A model generated the notes under the pieces. The model did not search any database and was not told the DNA's origin. It worked only from the letters and a program-made list of their open reading frames with translations. DNA of 64,000 nt from contig JARHXX010000012.1 in the NCBI GenBank assembly GCA_029269125.1, forward strand, positions 44,233 to 108,232, in the 5' to 3' direction. The translations under genes were made by a program, and so were the position numbers. Positions 9,503 to 18,620 of the stretch are shown piece by piece (the first letter of the stretch is position 1; the number at the start of each line of letters is the position of its first letter). This DNA is from Kiritimatiellaeota bacterium B1221. Its GTDB lineage: Bacteria; Verrucomicrobiota; Kiritimatiellia; SS1-B-03-39; UBA6053.

Positions 9503-9515
9503 TGGGACCGTCCCA
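9503..9515. promoter_or_regulatory. 13-bp perfect palindrome upstream of PEP-CTERM gene
   Basis: TGGGAC-C-GTCCCA lies 82 bp upstream of the minus-strand PEP-CTERM start, in the 338-bp divergent region before the GH130 gene. It may be an operator. No regulator is assigned. Confidence 0.3.
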
Positions 9516-9687
9516 AACATCAGTGTATTTTCGAACAGTTTTCACCTGAAATTCTGTTGATGCGTAATGTAACTTTACGAGAAGGGGCCGACCATTTGGG
9601 AATGGGATAATCTGCCGTACAATGCGCCAGAGCCGCACGATGTCAGCGGGATCCTCTCATACGAACGGAGACGGTGGTATCCCGGAA

Positions 9688-9699
9688 GCAACAAAATGC
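9688..9699 (+). promoter_or_regulatory. Locus motif upstream of the GH130 gene
   Basis: GCAACAAAATGC matches GCAACAANRTGC, about 60 bp before the GH130 start. The rest of the 9422-9759 gap holds only this, the two palindromes listed separately, and a GTAATGTAACTTTAC sequence at 9564-9578. Confidence 0.5.
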
Positions 9700-9716
9700 C
9701 GCAAGTTCAAACTATG

Positions 9717-9730
9717 TTTTGCGTGCAAAA
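9717..9730. promoter_or_regulatory. LacI-type palindrome TTTTGC-GT-GCAAAA
   Basis: A 14-bp inverted repeat, TTTTGCGTGCAAAA, sits 30 bp before the GH130 start. Its size and near-central CG-like step resemble LacI/GalR operators, and two LacI genes flank this cluster. The hexamer CATATA (9744-9749) could be a -10 element just downstream. Confidence 0.4.
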
Positions 9731-9759
9731 TAAATGGAATGCACATATAGAGCAAAAAT

Positions 9760-10941
9760 ATGTCTACAATCCCTCCTTTCAATTACGATCTTCGCCTTCA
9801 GGAACTCAACCAGCATCAACAGCAAGTGGTTAAAACCTCCAACCCGGGCACTTGGCATACCAGCAACTGGTACTGCAAACACCGTGATCCAATCATCACC
9901 CCGGCCCATGTCCCCGTTACCTGGCGTTATGATTTAAACCGCGAACGCAATCCCCTCCTCCTGGAAATCCTCCCGATCCAAGCCACCTTTAACGCCGGTG
10001 CCATCGAACGGGATGGGCGCATCGCCATGATGGTGCGGGTAGAGGGCCATGACCGGAAATCCTTTTTTGGTCTGGCCTGGAGTGACTCCGGTGTCGATGG
10101 ATTTGAATTTACTGATCATGCGATCGTGATGCCGGAAACCGAAGACCCGGACACCAATGTCTATGATATGCGGATGGTCGAACATGCAGACGGCTGGGTA
10201 TACGGCTTATTTTGCACCGAACGCAAAGACCCCAACGCCCCCCACGGCGATCTCTCCAGCGCTGTCGCACAATGCGGCATTGCCCGGAGTAAAGATTTGG
10301 TGAACTGGGAACGGCTCCCCGACTTAAAAAGCCATTCCGCCCAACAGCGCAATGTGGTATTGCATCCCGAATTTGTCGATGGCAAATACGCCTTCTACAC
10401 CCGTCCGCAAGATGGATTTATCGATGCAGGATCCGGCGGGGGCATCGGTTGGGCCTTATGTGATGACATCACAAATCCAATAGTCGGTGAAGAAAGAGTC
10501 ATGGAATCCCGGGCCTATCACACCATCAAAGAAGTGAAAAATGGTCAGGGGCCCGCCCCCATCAAATCTTCGATCGGCTGGATACATCTCGCCCACGGCG
10601 TCCGCGACACCGCCACCGGTCTCCGTTATGTGCTTTATGTTTTTGTGACCGACTTGGAGAATCCCGATAAAGTCATTTACAGTCCGGGCGGAGCCTTCAT
10701 CGTCCCCGAGGGAGATGAACAGCTGGGAGACCTCTCCCACATTGTATTCAGTAACGGCTGGGTTTGTCGCGATGATGGCACGGTCCTCATCTACTACGCC
10801 TCCTGTGATACCCGCATGCACGTGGCCTCCACCACCCTGGATCGCCTGATCGCCTATTGCCAATCCGTGCCAACCGATCCCCTTCGTTCATTCGCCTGTG
10901 TCGCCCAGCGCAATGAATTAATTGATCAAAATCCCGCTTGA
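9760..10941 (+). CDS. GH130 phosphorylase, probably 4-O-beta-D-mannosyl-D-glucose phosphorylase
   Basis: 393 aa, matching the length and layout of the GH130_1 mannosylglucose phosphorylases. These cut beta-1,4-mannosyl-glucose with phosphate to give mannose 1-phosphate and glucose in the cytoplasm. Hallmarks are TFNAGAI and MVRVEGHDRKSFFGLA near 76-106, TNVYDMR with the likely proton-donor Asp at 136, FCTERKDPNAP, QRNVVLHPEF, YTRPQDGFIDAGSGGGIGW and YYASCDTRMHVA. There is no signal peptide. It is followed after 9 bp by the GH28-like gene, so the two are probably co-transcribed. The start is the first ATG and lacks a visible Shine-Dalgarno. In other bacteria this enzyme works with a mannobiose 2-epimerase; none is in the window. 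Confidence 0.92.
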   Translation: MSTIPPFNYDLRLQELNQHQQQVVKTSNPGTWHTSNWYCKHRDPIITPAHVPVTWRYDLNRERNPLLLEILPIQATFNAGAIERDGRIAMMVRVEGHDRKSFFGLAWSDSGVDGFEFTDHAIVMPETEDPDTNVYDMRMVEHADGWVYGLFCTERKDPNAPHGDLSSAVAQCGIARSKDLVNWERLPDLKSHSAQQRNVVLHPEFVDGKYAFYTRPQDGFIDAGSGGGIGWALCDDITNPIVGEERVMESRAYHTIKEVKNGQGPAPIKSSIGWIHLAHGVRDTATGLRYVLYVFVTDLENPDKVIYSPGGAFIVPEGDEQLGDLSHIVFSNGWVCRDDGTVLIYYASCDTRMHVASTTLDRLIAYCQSVPTDPLRSFACVAQRNELIDQNPA

Positions 10942-10950
10942 AAATCTGAC

Positions 10951-12279
10951 ATGATCACCACTTTTGCTCATCCCCGCATCTGTAATTTCGCCCACCATAT
11001 TCAACTCAAGATCGAGGGGCAAGTGGTGGAAGTCCTGCACACCGAAGCCGCGGATTTTGCAAATTTCATCTATGATCCTGCAGACGGACCGGTGCTGGTG
11101 GAAGTCTCTTATACCGATCGGGTTTTAGTGGATCAAGTAGACATCCGCCCCCGAACGCGGAACCATAAAGCTGATATACAAGCCGCCTCTTTCTCCTTCA
11201 CTTTGGACAAACCCGAAAAATTAAGCTTGGAAGTTCCGGGGCGGCCTCCCCTCTTCTTCTGGGCCAATCCTCCCGAAAAAGACCGCCCCGATCCTGAAGA
11301 CCCCCATGTCCTCTACTTCAAAGCGGGACAGGTGTACGAAGTGGGCGAATGCCAGCTCGAAGACGGCCAAACCCTATACATTGAAGGCGGGGCCATGGTC
11401 CGTGGCAAGGTCAGAGCGAAGAACGCGGCCCACATCACGATCAGGGGGCATGGGATCTTAGACGGGGGCTTCTACTATCCTTCCAAAACTGAAGCCACCC
11501 ATCTGGCCCGCTTTCACCGTTGTCAAAACGTCATCGTCCGTGACATTACCATGATTCAACCCAGCGGCTGGATGCTGGTACCGGTCGACTGTGATGAGGT
11601 CGAAATTTTTAATCTCAAACAAATTGGTGAAGTGGTGAGTTCGGACGGGATTGATGTGGTGGGGAGCCGCAAGGTGCATATTCACGATTGTTTTCTCAGG
11701 AACAATGATGACTGCGTGGTGATCAAAGCCTTCGTCATCGGCATCCAAAATAAAAACCGCATCCCCTGTGACGGACGGGGAAATGTGGCCGAAGTTTTGG
11801 TTGAAAACTGTATCTTCCTCAATGCCCCCGCCGGCAACGCCATGGAAATCGGGCACGAACTTAATGTGGAATATGTGCGGGATGTCACCTTCCGCAATAT
11901 CGATGTTTTAAGTGTTCACGGGCAAGGCGCCGTCTTCTCCATTCATAATTACGCCCAGGCCCTGGTGGAAAATATTACCTTTGAAGATATCCGTATCGAA
12001 CATTGTTACGACAAATTGATCGATTTTAGAATTTCACGGTCACGGTTTTCCGTAGGGGAAATCACCGGACGAATCCGTAATGTGACCCTTCGCAATATCC
12101 AATGGTTTCAAGCCCCTAACAATATCGGCTATACCATCTCCCTCATCGGCGGCTGGAGTCCCGAAGCGGATATCCAAAATATCACTATCGAAAATTTTTG
12201 CATCAATGGACATCCTATTGAATCTTTGGACGAATTAGAGATCACCACCCGACACACCCGGGGCTTGCGTCTAATCTAA
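10951..12279 (+). CDS. GH28-like right-handed beta-helix glycosidase, cytoplasmic
   Basis: 442 aa. After an N-terminal beta domain (to about residue 125), repeated strand-turn units form a parallel beta-helix of the polygalacturonase type. Catalytic-type motifs are visible: SSDGIDVVGS (variant of NTDGID), NNDDCVVIK with the Asp pair at 253-254, and MEIGHE with His302 (variant of GHG). GH28 enzymes hydrolyse galacturonan, rhamnogalacturonan or related links. The variant motifs and the lack of a signal peptide suggest an intracellular oligosaccharide-trimming role rather than pectin attack outside. It lies 9 bp after the GH130 gene. Its stop codon overlaps the convergent LacI gene by 4 bp. Confidence 0.82.
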   Translation: MITTFAHPRICNFAHHIQLKIEGQVVEVLHTEAADFANFIYDPADGPVLVEVSYTDRVLVDQVDIRPRTRNHKADIQAASFSFTLDKPEKLSLEVPGRPPLFFWANPPEKDRPDPEDPHVLYFKAGQVYEVGECQLEDGQTLYIEGGAMVRGKVRAKNAAHITIRGHGILDGGFYYPSKTEATHLARFHRCQNVIVRDITMIQPSGWMLVPVDCDEVEIFNLKQIGEVVSSDGIDVVGSRKVHIHDCFLRNNDDCVVIKAFVIGIQNKNRIPCDGRGNVAEVLVENCIFLNAPAGNAMEIGHELNVEYVRDVTFRNIDVLSVHGQGAVFSIHNYAQALVENITFEDIRIEHCYDKLIDFRISRSRFSVGEITGRIRNVTLRNIQWFQAPNNIGYTISLIGGWSPEADIQNITIENFCINGHPIESLDELEITTRHTRGLRLI

Positions 12280-13337
12280 TTACAAGTATCTACTGCAGAT
12301 CCCAGGGTCTCCCCTTCCACCCATTCCGGATCGACCACATGTTGCAGCGGATGTTCCGCAAACCCCCGCTCTCCCCGGACAATCATTTCCTGCAACATCT
12401 TTAGGGCACGTTGGATCATTTCCTCTGCGCGGCTGTCGTTTCCCGATATCAGGGGCGTATTCGGAATGGAGGTCCCACTGACCAAAACCGCCGCAAAACC
12501 GATGGGCCCCGGAAAACGATACCCTGCCGCCATAAGCGGATACACCATGGTCCAATGGTAAGCGACAATCACGTCAGGCTGGACCTTATCAAGCCAAGCC
12601 AAGGTTCCTTTATCCAGTTGAGTCGGATTGTTGCCTTTGATCACCCGCCGTTGGCAACTCACCCCCTTCTTCACATACAAATGGCGAAAAGCTAAGAATG
12701 CGCCGAGGCGTGATTCATCATCTTCTCCCGCCGGGGTCTCCATCATCAAAACCGCCATGCGGCGAAAGCCCCTCGCCAAAACCTGCTTCAAACTTTGGAT
12801 CAAAAATTCATAAGCACTGTGCCGCACAAAATGACAGGGGATCTCCGGCAGGGACCGGCTCATCTTTATGATCGAAAACTTTTTCAACTCCTCCTTTACG
12901 GATTTCGAGACATTCCAGGGATAGGTGGCATCAACCAGCAATACGCCGTGCACGCCACGGTTCCACAAGACTTTAAACAACAGCTCCGGTGAGTCAAAAG
13001 TACTGGGGTCAAGCATCTCACCCGCAATTCCCATATGACTGCAGACATCCAAAAACAACGCCTCGTTATATCGTCGTTGAGACAGCGCGACCACCACCAA
13101 TTTTTTCTCAGGCGACACCCCGCCTCTTCCACGGGCCGTTTTCCCGGCCAGTAAAGACGCGACCGGATTGATTTGATATCCATACGCCTCCGCCACGGCT
13201 TTGACCCGGGCCCGGGTCGCCGGTGCCACCCCGGGCATATTCCGCAATGCCTGGGAAACCGTAAAGGTGGAAACCCCCGCTGCTTTGGCGACTATTTCGC
13301 GGGTTACTTTGCTAGGCTTTTCATTAAATTGTTTCAT
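12276..13337 (-). CDS. LacI/GalR-family transcriptional regulator
   Basis: 353 aa. The N-terminus has a LacI helix-turn-helix (VTREIVAKAAGVSTFTVSQA, residues about 11-30) and a hinge region ending near NPVASLLAG. A periplasmic-binding-protein-like sensor follows, with PDVIVAYHW near residue 250. It is convergent with, and overlaps by 4 bp, the GH130-GH28 unit. An 18-bp near-perfect palindrome lies just before its start, where a bound repressor could block its own expression. The sugar it senses cannot be read from sequence. It may also control the divergent PEP-CTERM gene at 13459. Confidence 0.92.
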   Translation of the reverse strand: MKQFNEKPSKVTREIVAKAAGVSTFTVSQALRNMPGVAPATRARVKAVAEAYGYQINPVASLLAGKTARGRGGVSPEKKLVVVALSQRRYNEALFLDVCSHMGIAGEMLDPSTFDSPELLFKVLWNRGVHGVLLVDATYPWNVSKSVKEELKKFSIIKMSRSLPEIPCHFVRHSAYEFLIQSLKQVLARGFRRMAVLMMETPAGEDDESRLGAFLAFRHLYVKKGVSCQRRVIKGNNPTQLDKGTLAWLDKVQPDVIVAYHWTMVYPLMAAGYRFPGPIGFAAVLVSGTSIPNTPLISGNDSRAEEMIQRALKMLQEMIVRGERGFAEHPLQHVVDPEWVEGETLGSAVDTCN

Positions 13338-13351
13338 AGAACTCTTCCTTT

Positions 13352-13369
13352 AACCTACACGCGTAGGTT
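13352..13369. promoter_or_regulatory. LacI-type operator, probable autoregulatory site
   Basis: AACCTACACGCGTAGGTT is an 18-bp palindrome with one mismatched pair and a central CG, the usual form of LacI-family operators. It sits 14-32 bp upstream of the minus-strand LacI start, in the leader region. No second copy was seen by eye in the window. Confidence 0.7.
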
Positions 13370-13458
13370 TTTAGACCGTTGCGTTCAATTACAATCTATG
13401 AAATAATTATAGAGTACAACATCATAATCCATTTCCCCCTCCCAAACCCCAGCGTCAT

Positions 13459-14385
13459 ATGAAAAGTATTTCCTCCCCTCTTTCCTCTCTCCTTGTTTTG
13501 GTGGTTTTTGGCTGTGCATCCTGCCTATCCGCTTCGTTACTTATCACTTCAGGCACACAATCCACCACCATTGATTTTCAATCCGATATCGGTTTTGATA
13601 ACAATGGCTCCAGTCCTGCCGACACAACTCCCACAGATAATGTGTTTAAATTTAAAGGGGGGACAGGAAACTACCGGCATCTCCTCGAAAACCAATCCAG
13701 CTCTTGGAATGCAGGTTGGTCCAATGACTACGGCATGTCTGCAGACGCTTGGTCCTGGAGCCAAACCAATATTGATCTGGGGATGGGCCTCGGCAATCGC
13801 ACGCAATTTAGTGACTACAATAACGATATGGATTCTAATGACTTGCAGGGTACAATAGCTGGTGTCACCTTTGGGGACATCACCAGCTTCGGAATCACAG
13901 GCGACAGCTCTGACCTCGCTTATGGCATTGGAGATAATGGCGGCAACTGGCGGCCCTTCGCTTCCTTTGACCTTACTCTCAGAGTGCAAAACACATCAGG
14001 TGCAACCATCGACAACTGGAGTTTTGCGCTCGACACCTGGTATGCCGACGATGACAGCAGCCATGCAAACATTTCCATTCTGTATTCCACCGACAATATA
14101 ACCTTTACCGCCATTGACAGTTACACCACCAGCAACAACGCCGGTGTATACACGGAAAACGACCTTGCTGGTACATTTTCGGCCTCCATTGATTCCGGGG
14201 ATTACCTCTACCTACAATTTGCAAATGATGTGGTTGGCGGATCGGGTAGCGGTGCAGGCGCCGTCATTGATAACTGGACCGTCACGGCAATTCCCGAACC
14301 CTCAAGTTTTGCACTTATGGGACTGTCACTCGGCGCCGTACTACTCTTCCGACGTCAGGGTGGGTTCAAAAGGAAGATGGCCTAA
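13459..14385 (+). CDS. PEP-CTERM surface protein, unknown function
   Basis: 308 aa with a signal peptide (LLVLVVFGCASCLSAS) and a C-terminal PEP-CTERM signal (IPEP at 278-281, hydrophobic FALMGLSLGAVLLF, basic tail RRQGGFKRK). The body is rich in Asp, Ser, Asn, Gly and Trp and looks like a beta-sandwich of lectin type. No catalytic motif is seen. It is divergent from the LacI gene, sharing the 121-bp region that contains the LacI-type operator, so it may be under that regulator. A 265-bp gap follows, holding one copy of the locus motif. Confidence 0.87.
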   Translation: MKSISSPLSSLLVLVVFGCASCLSASLLITSGTQSTTIDFQSDIGFDNNGSSPADTTPTDNVFKFKGGTGNYRHLLENQSSSWNAGWSNDYGMSADAWSWSQTNIDLGMGLGNRTQFSDYNNDMDSNDLQGTIAGVTFGDITSFGITGDSSDLAYGIGDNGGNWRPFASFDLTLRVQNTSGATIDNWSFALDTWYADDDSSHANISILYSTDNITFTAIDSYTTSNNAGVYTENDLAGTFSASIDSGDYLYLQFANDVVGGSGSGAGAVIDNWTVTAIPEPSSFALMGLSLGAVLLFRRQGGFKRKMA

Positions 14386-14505
14386 GTCTCCAACGTTCCA
14401 ACCGAACAAACAAACAGACAACCGGGTATTTCCTGCTGTACGGCCCCCTGTGATCCGGGATTTGGATACCCCATCCGAAACGGGTAAATAACGTTTTGTT
14501 CCAAT

Positions 14506-14517
14506 GCAACAAAGTGC
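14506..14517 (+). promoter_or_regulatory. Locus motif upstream of the first GH-A paralogue
   Basis: GCAACAAAGTGC matches GCAACAANRTGC and lies 134 bp before ATG 14651. A TTTGTT/AACAAA inverted repeat (14494-14512) overlaps it. Confidence 0.5.
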
Positions 14518-14650
14518 GATCAAACAGGTTTGCGCTCTCCTGAGAGAACTCCTACAAAATGCCTGTGGCACACATGCCCCATCTGCCGAACCGGCAATCC
14601 CCCATATATTTTGATATTTGAATCCTTCACCATATTCCCACACTCACCTT

Positions 14651-17134
14651 ATGAAAAAAGCCCTTGCCCTTCTGTTTACGGTTTTCAATTGGGGCCTCCC
14701 CCCACTGTCTGCAGCCGAAATTCCTGCACCAAAGGGAGAAGCCGCCGTATTCGAAATCACCAACGACATTCTGGTGGAGAACCCTCCCCGATTCGGCGCC
14801 AACATCGAGCCGCCGGCCATGTCCCATTGGAGTACCGAACCCTGGCATAATCAATGGTGGCTCGCACCCAATCCGAACCCCGTCACCGCCCGTCACAAAG
14901 GGACCGCCACCGCGGGGTCAACCACCACCCTCTCCGATGAGGGCAAAGACGGCAAAGGGAGAAAAATTGGATACTACGATGTATTCCGTGACGGCTTTTT
15001 TGACGGCGGTACCGCTGCGGTCTACCGTCTCGTCGACGGGAAAATGTCGTTGGTACGCGAAGGGAAAATTGCCCGTTACCAAGCCTCGCAAAACGGACCC
15101 AATCAAATTACTTTTGCGGAACCCGGACCCGCAGTTCAGGCAGGCGATGAATATGTGCTCACCGTCGTCCGTACTGAATTCCCCGAATCGGTCACCCGTA
15201 CCTGGGGCGACAATCCCTGGTGGCTCTACAACGGACTGTCCCTTAACAACCATCAAGAGAAAAAACTCTGGGAAACCGGTGTACGCACCGCCCTTTCTCC
15301 CGATGCCCCGCCCGGAGGAGGCGGTGCCTCCTTTTCGCTCAGTATTCCTGAACGGTATCATGGTGATCGCGTGTCGGTGGGCACCTGGCTGCTCTCCGGG
15401 CAGGAACCCGATTGGCCCCGCTTCAATGAAGGAAAAACCTACACCCTGAAACTCTGGTTAAAACAAAAAGGGATCGCCAGTGGAACGGTCGATGTGAACA
15501 TTGGGAAACTTGCAAATCCTTCCTTCCAAGTCACCGACCAGTGGAAAGAATTCCGTGCCGATTTCATCGGGGCCCCACCAGCCGAAAAGAGTGGCGCCCA
15601 ACGTTTCGACATCGGTTTCAACGAACCCGGCACCCTGCTCATTGATAACATCACCATTATCGAACAGGATGCGCCCCCTCCCTACGGATTTTATCCGGAA
15701 GTGGTCGAAACCCTCAAACGTTTCCGCCCCAGTTCCCTTCGGCTCTGGGTACTGCAGGAAAACAAAGGCTTCGGTAAAGCGCTCGATGATGTGCTTGGGG
15801 ATCCCGCCCTTTCCAACACCACTTTTAAAGAAACTTACGGTGCCAAAACCAGTACCGCCGTCGGACTCCACCAACAACTGCAACTCTGTGCACAGGTTGG
15901 CACCGATCCTTGGATCATTACCTCCACCATGTTTACCGGGGAAGAGCAAAAGAACCTGATTGAATATCTGGCCGGCCCCGCCGACTCACCCTACGGGAAA
16001 AAACGGGCGGACTGGGGTCAGGAAAAACCCTGGACCGAAGTCTTTGACCACATAAAAATCGAGATGGGTAACGAAACCTGGAACCCTTCCTTCGCCCCGC
16101 AAAACTTTGCTTTCCGCGGCGCCATTTATGGGGCCTACTCCGAATATATGTTCCAGCAAATGAAAGCCAGCCCCTGGTTTCAGACTGATAAATTTCAGCT
16201 GGTCATCAACGGCTGGGTCGCCCAAACCAAGGATGATGCATGGTCCTACGGGGCACAAGCCCTGCGTAATGCCCCCAGTGCCCAGGCCATTGACATCGCC
16301 TACTACACCGGGGGCTGGGATTCTGTGGGATTGATGAAAGCCGACAATGAAACCGAAAGCTGGATGAATATCCTCACCTTCTCACGCCGCATGCTCGTTC
16401 CCCGCGCCCGGGAATTCAAAGCCACCGCCGATAAAATTGCCATAGATCAAGGCCGCCCGAATGGCGTGCAGTCCCTGGTGTACGAAGCGGGCCCCGGCTA
16501 CACCCTTCCCGGACCGGGCAAGTTTAACCGCAAAGAACAGGAAGAGGGAAAATCTCTCGCCCACGCCATCAACTCGCTCGATATTTTCATGTCTAACATT
16601 CGCGACGGCTATGGAGATCAGTCCTTCTTTATGTTCAAGAATGGACACTACTGGTCCTCCCACAACCGTGACTGGGGCGAACACATTGCCTGGAAAGCGC
16701 TGGGCATGCGGAACACCTATCTCAACGGCGACCTGATCACCACAAAGATCAAATCCATGGTCACCCTCGACCTGCCAGAAACCCAGGCAGACGTGGTTTC
16801 GCAAACCAACTCCGCCAACAAAAAGGTAAAAAGTTTCCCTCCGGTTCCCGACATGCCTTTGATCGATTGTTATGCCTTCCGCGACGGAAAGAAATACAGT
16901 TATATGCTCATCTCCCGGCGTTTAGATGCCCCGACTCCGGTAACCCTGGAGCTCCCCTATACGCCTGAGAGTGATTACAAAATCCATGCGCTCATGGGAG
17001 ATTCCCCCGCTCTGCATAATATCGACGAAGAGCTCGTTAAAGTTCAAACATTTGAACGCACAGGCATGACACAACGTTTCAGTTTCCACGTCCCCCAACA
17101 CAGCGTGTTAATTCTGGAAACCATAGCAAAATAA
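14651..17134 (+). CDS. Secreted clan GH-A-like glycoside hydrolase (paralogue 1)
   Basis: 827 aa from ATG 14651, where a signal peptide begins (MKKALALLFTVFNWG...SAAE); an upstream in-frame TTG at 14618 is ignored. The N-terminal half is beta-rich, with an IGYYDVFRDGFFDGG segment and a CBM4/9-like domain (about 200-335). A TIM-barrel region follows with KIEMGNETWN (probable acid/base E475) and VYEAGPGY (probable nucleophile E612). An Asn-Glu pair and a second Glu about 137 residues later is the clan GH-A pattern seen in GH39, GH51 and GH79. I cannot place it in a named family. The protein at 23087 has the same architecture. It lies ahead of two sulfatases and a GH78 enzyme. Substrate unknown. 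Confidence 0.72.
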   Translation: MKKALALLFTVFNWGLPPLSAAEIPAPKGEAAVFEITNDILVENPPRFGANIEPPAMSHWSTEPWHNQWWLAPNPNPVTARHKGTATAGSTTTLSDEGKDGKGRKIGYYDVFRDGFFDGGTAAVYRLVDGKMSLVREGKIARYQASQNGPNQITFAEPGPAVQAGDEYVLTVVRTEFPESVTRTWGDNPWWLYNGLSLNNHQEKKLWETGVRTALSPDAPPGGGGASFSLSIPERYHGDRVSVGTWLLSGQEPDWPRFNEGKTYTLKLWLKQKGIASGTVDVNIGKLANPSFQVTDQWKEFRADFIGAPPAEKSGAQRFDIGFNEPGTLLIDNITIIEQDAPPPYGFYPEVVETLKRFRPSSLRLWVLQENKGFGKALDDVLGDPALSNTTFKETYGAKTSTAVGLHQQLQLCAQVGTDPWIITSTMFTGEEQKNLIEYLAGPADSPYGKKRADWGQEKPWTEVFDHIKIEMGNETWNPSFAPQNFAFRGAIYGAYSEYMFQQMKASPWFQTDKFQLVINGWVAQTKDDAWSYGAQALRNAPSAQAIDIAYYTGGWDSVGLMKADNETESWMNILTFSRRMLVPRAREFKATADKIAIDQGRPNGVQSLVYEAGPGYTLPGPGKFNRKEQEEGKSLAHAINSLDIFMSNIRDGYGDQSFFMFKNGHYWSSHNRDWGEHIAWKALGMRNTYLNGDLITTKIKSMVTLDLPETQADVVSQTNSANKKVKSFPPVPDMPLIDCYAFRDGKKYSYMLISRRLDAPTPVTLELPYTPESDYKIHALMGDSPALHNIDEELVKVQTFERTGMTQRFSFHVPQHSVLILETIAK

Positions 17135-17276
17135 CACTTCCGTTACATATGTCAGGTTTTAACTTATCATCAAACCCTTTACAAACGGTAAGGTGACAGA
17201 GCTTCGAAACTTCCCCCGGAAACTTACTCATCGGTACAACTGACAGAAGAACAAGAACGATTTACACTCACCCGTC

Positions 17277-18605
17277 ATGAACATTGTCTACCTTCACGCC
17301 CACGACGCCGGCCGCTACATTCAGCCCTACGGGTTCCCCTTTGAAAACCCCAACTTGATGAAGTTTGCCAAACAAAGTGTCCTCTTCCGCAAAGCCTTTT
17401 GCGCCGCCCCCACCTGTGGACCCAGCCGCGCAGCGCTGACCAGCGGACAGTATCCGCATCAAATCGGGATCTTCGGACTTCCCGGCAGACAGGGCTGGCT
17501 TTTTCAGGATTATGATAAACATCTCGTCCAATATTTGAACCGGCAGGAGTACCTCACCGTGCTTGCCGGTGTCCAACACGAAGCCCCCCATCAGGATTTC
17601 AGTGCCATCGGCTATCAGCGCATTCTCGAAAACGAAGATCCGGCCCGCCCGCAAGCCGGTGAGTTTTATCCGGAGACCATAGACAAAGTGGAGAAGTTTC
17701 TCGCAACCCACGATCATAGCCAGCCGTTTTTTCTCTCCATTGGCATCGACGAGCCTCACCGTGACAACCTCGCGCGCCCCGAACTCAATCTACACGGCAA
17801 GTCGGACCGCTTCAGTAAAACCCGCTATTACGATCCGGAAAAACTTGATGCGCGCTACACCGCCCCCCTCCCCTGGTTACCGGATCTTCCCGAAATCCGT
17901 CAGGATATGGAAGCCTACCGCGAGGGCGTGAAAATCATGGATGAATATATGGGGCGGGTCTTCTACGCTTTGGAACAAAGCGGATTTGATGAAGACACCC
18001 TGGTACTGGTGACCAGTGACCACGGCATCGAATTCCCCGGTGGAAAAAAGACCCTTACCGATCAGGGAACAGAAGTCATGCTCCTCATCCGCGGCCCCCA
18101 GGGCAGTGGATTTGAAGGTGGAAAAGTCATCGAACCCATGGTCAGTCATTTGGATATATTTCCCACGCTTTGCGACGTACTGAAGATCCCCGCACCCGAC
18201 TGGCTGGAAGGCAAAAGTCTGGTTCCGCTGGTCAAAGGGGAATGTGAGCATCTGCATGAAGCGGTGTTCACCGAACAGAATTATCACGGCCCCCTCGAAG
18301 CCATCCGCGCGGTGCGTACAGAACGCTTTAAATATCTACGGTTCCACGAACCGGTTCAACGGCAAATGCGCCATGATGGTCCGCCCACCCCACTGATGGA
18401 TCAGTTCGGCTGGTATGACCAGCCCGAAGGGACTGAGGCACTTTACGACCTCTACCTGGATCCCATGGAAATGCAAAATCGCATCCACGATCCGGCTTTG
18501 CACGAAGTGAAAGCGGAACTCTCCGCCAAACTCGATCATTGGATGGCCGACACCGATGACTGTTTTCCCAGTGGCAGCTTTCCCCCCATTCCTGGAAACC
18601 CGTAA
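17277..18605 (+). CDS. Type I sulfatase (formylglycine-dependent), no signal peptide
   Basis: 442 aa. The activation motif is C-G-P-S-R (Cys47 to Arg51, in APTCGPSRAALTSG), where the Cys would be oxidised to formylglycine. The C-terminal part has the expected metal-site segment VLVTSDHGIEFPGGK. It starts MNIVYLHAHDAGR without a signal peptide, which recalls the S1_8-type sulfatase group and implies cytoplasmic action on imported sulfated sugars. It hydrolyses sulfate esters or, in some relatives, N-sulfate. No formylglycine-generating enzyme is in the window. Its stop faces that of a second sulfatase 15 bp away. Confidence 0.9.
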   Translation: MNIVYLHAHDAGRYIQPYGFPFENPNLMKFAKQSVLFRKAFCAAPTCGPSRAALTSGQYPHQIGIFGLPGRQGWLFQDYDKHLVQYLNRQEYLTVLAGVQHEAPHQDFSAIGYQRILENEDPARPQAGEFYPETIDKVEKFLATHDHSQPFFLSIGIDEPHRDNLARPELNLHGKSDRFSKTRYYDPEKLDARYTAPLPWLPDLPEIRQDMEAYREGVKIMDEYMGRVFYALEQSGFDEDTLVLVTSDHGIEFPGGKKTLTDQGTEVMLLIRGPQGSGFEGGKVIEPMVSHLDIFPTLCDVLKIPAPDWLEGKSLVPLVKGECEHLHEAVFTEQNYHGPLEAIRAVRTERFKYLRFHEPVQRQMRHDGPPTPLMDQFGWYDQPEGTEALYDLYLDPMEMQNRIHDPALHEVKAELSAKLDHWMADTDDCFPSGSFPPIPGNP

Positions 18606-18620
18606 AATCCACCCAGCAGA

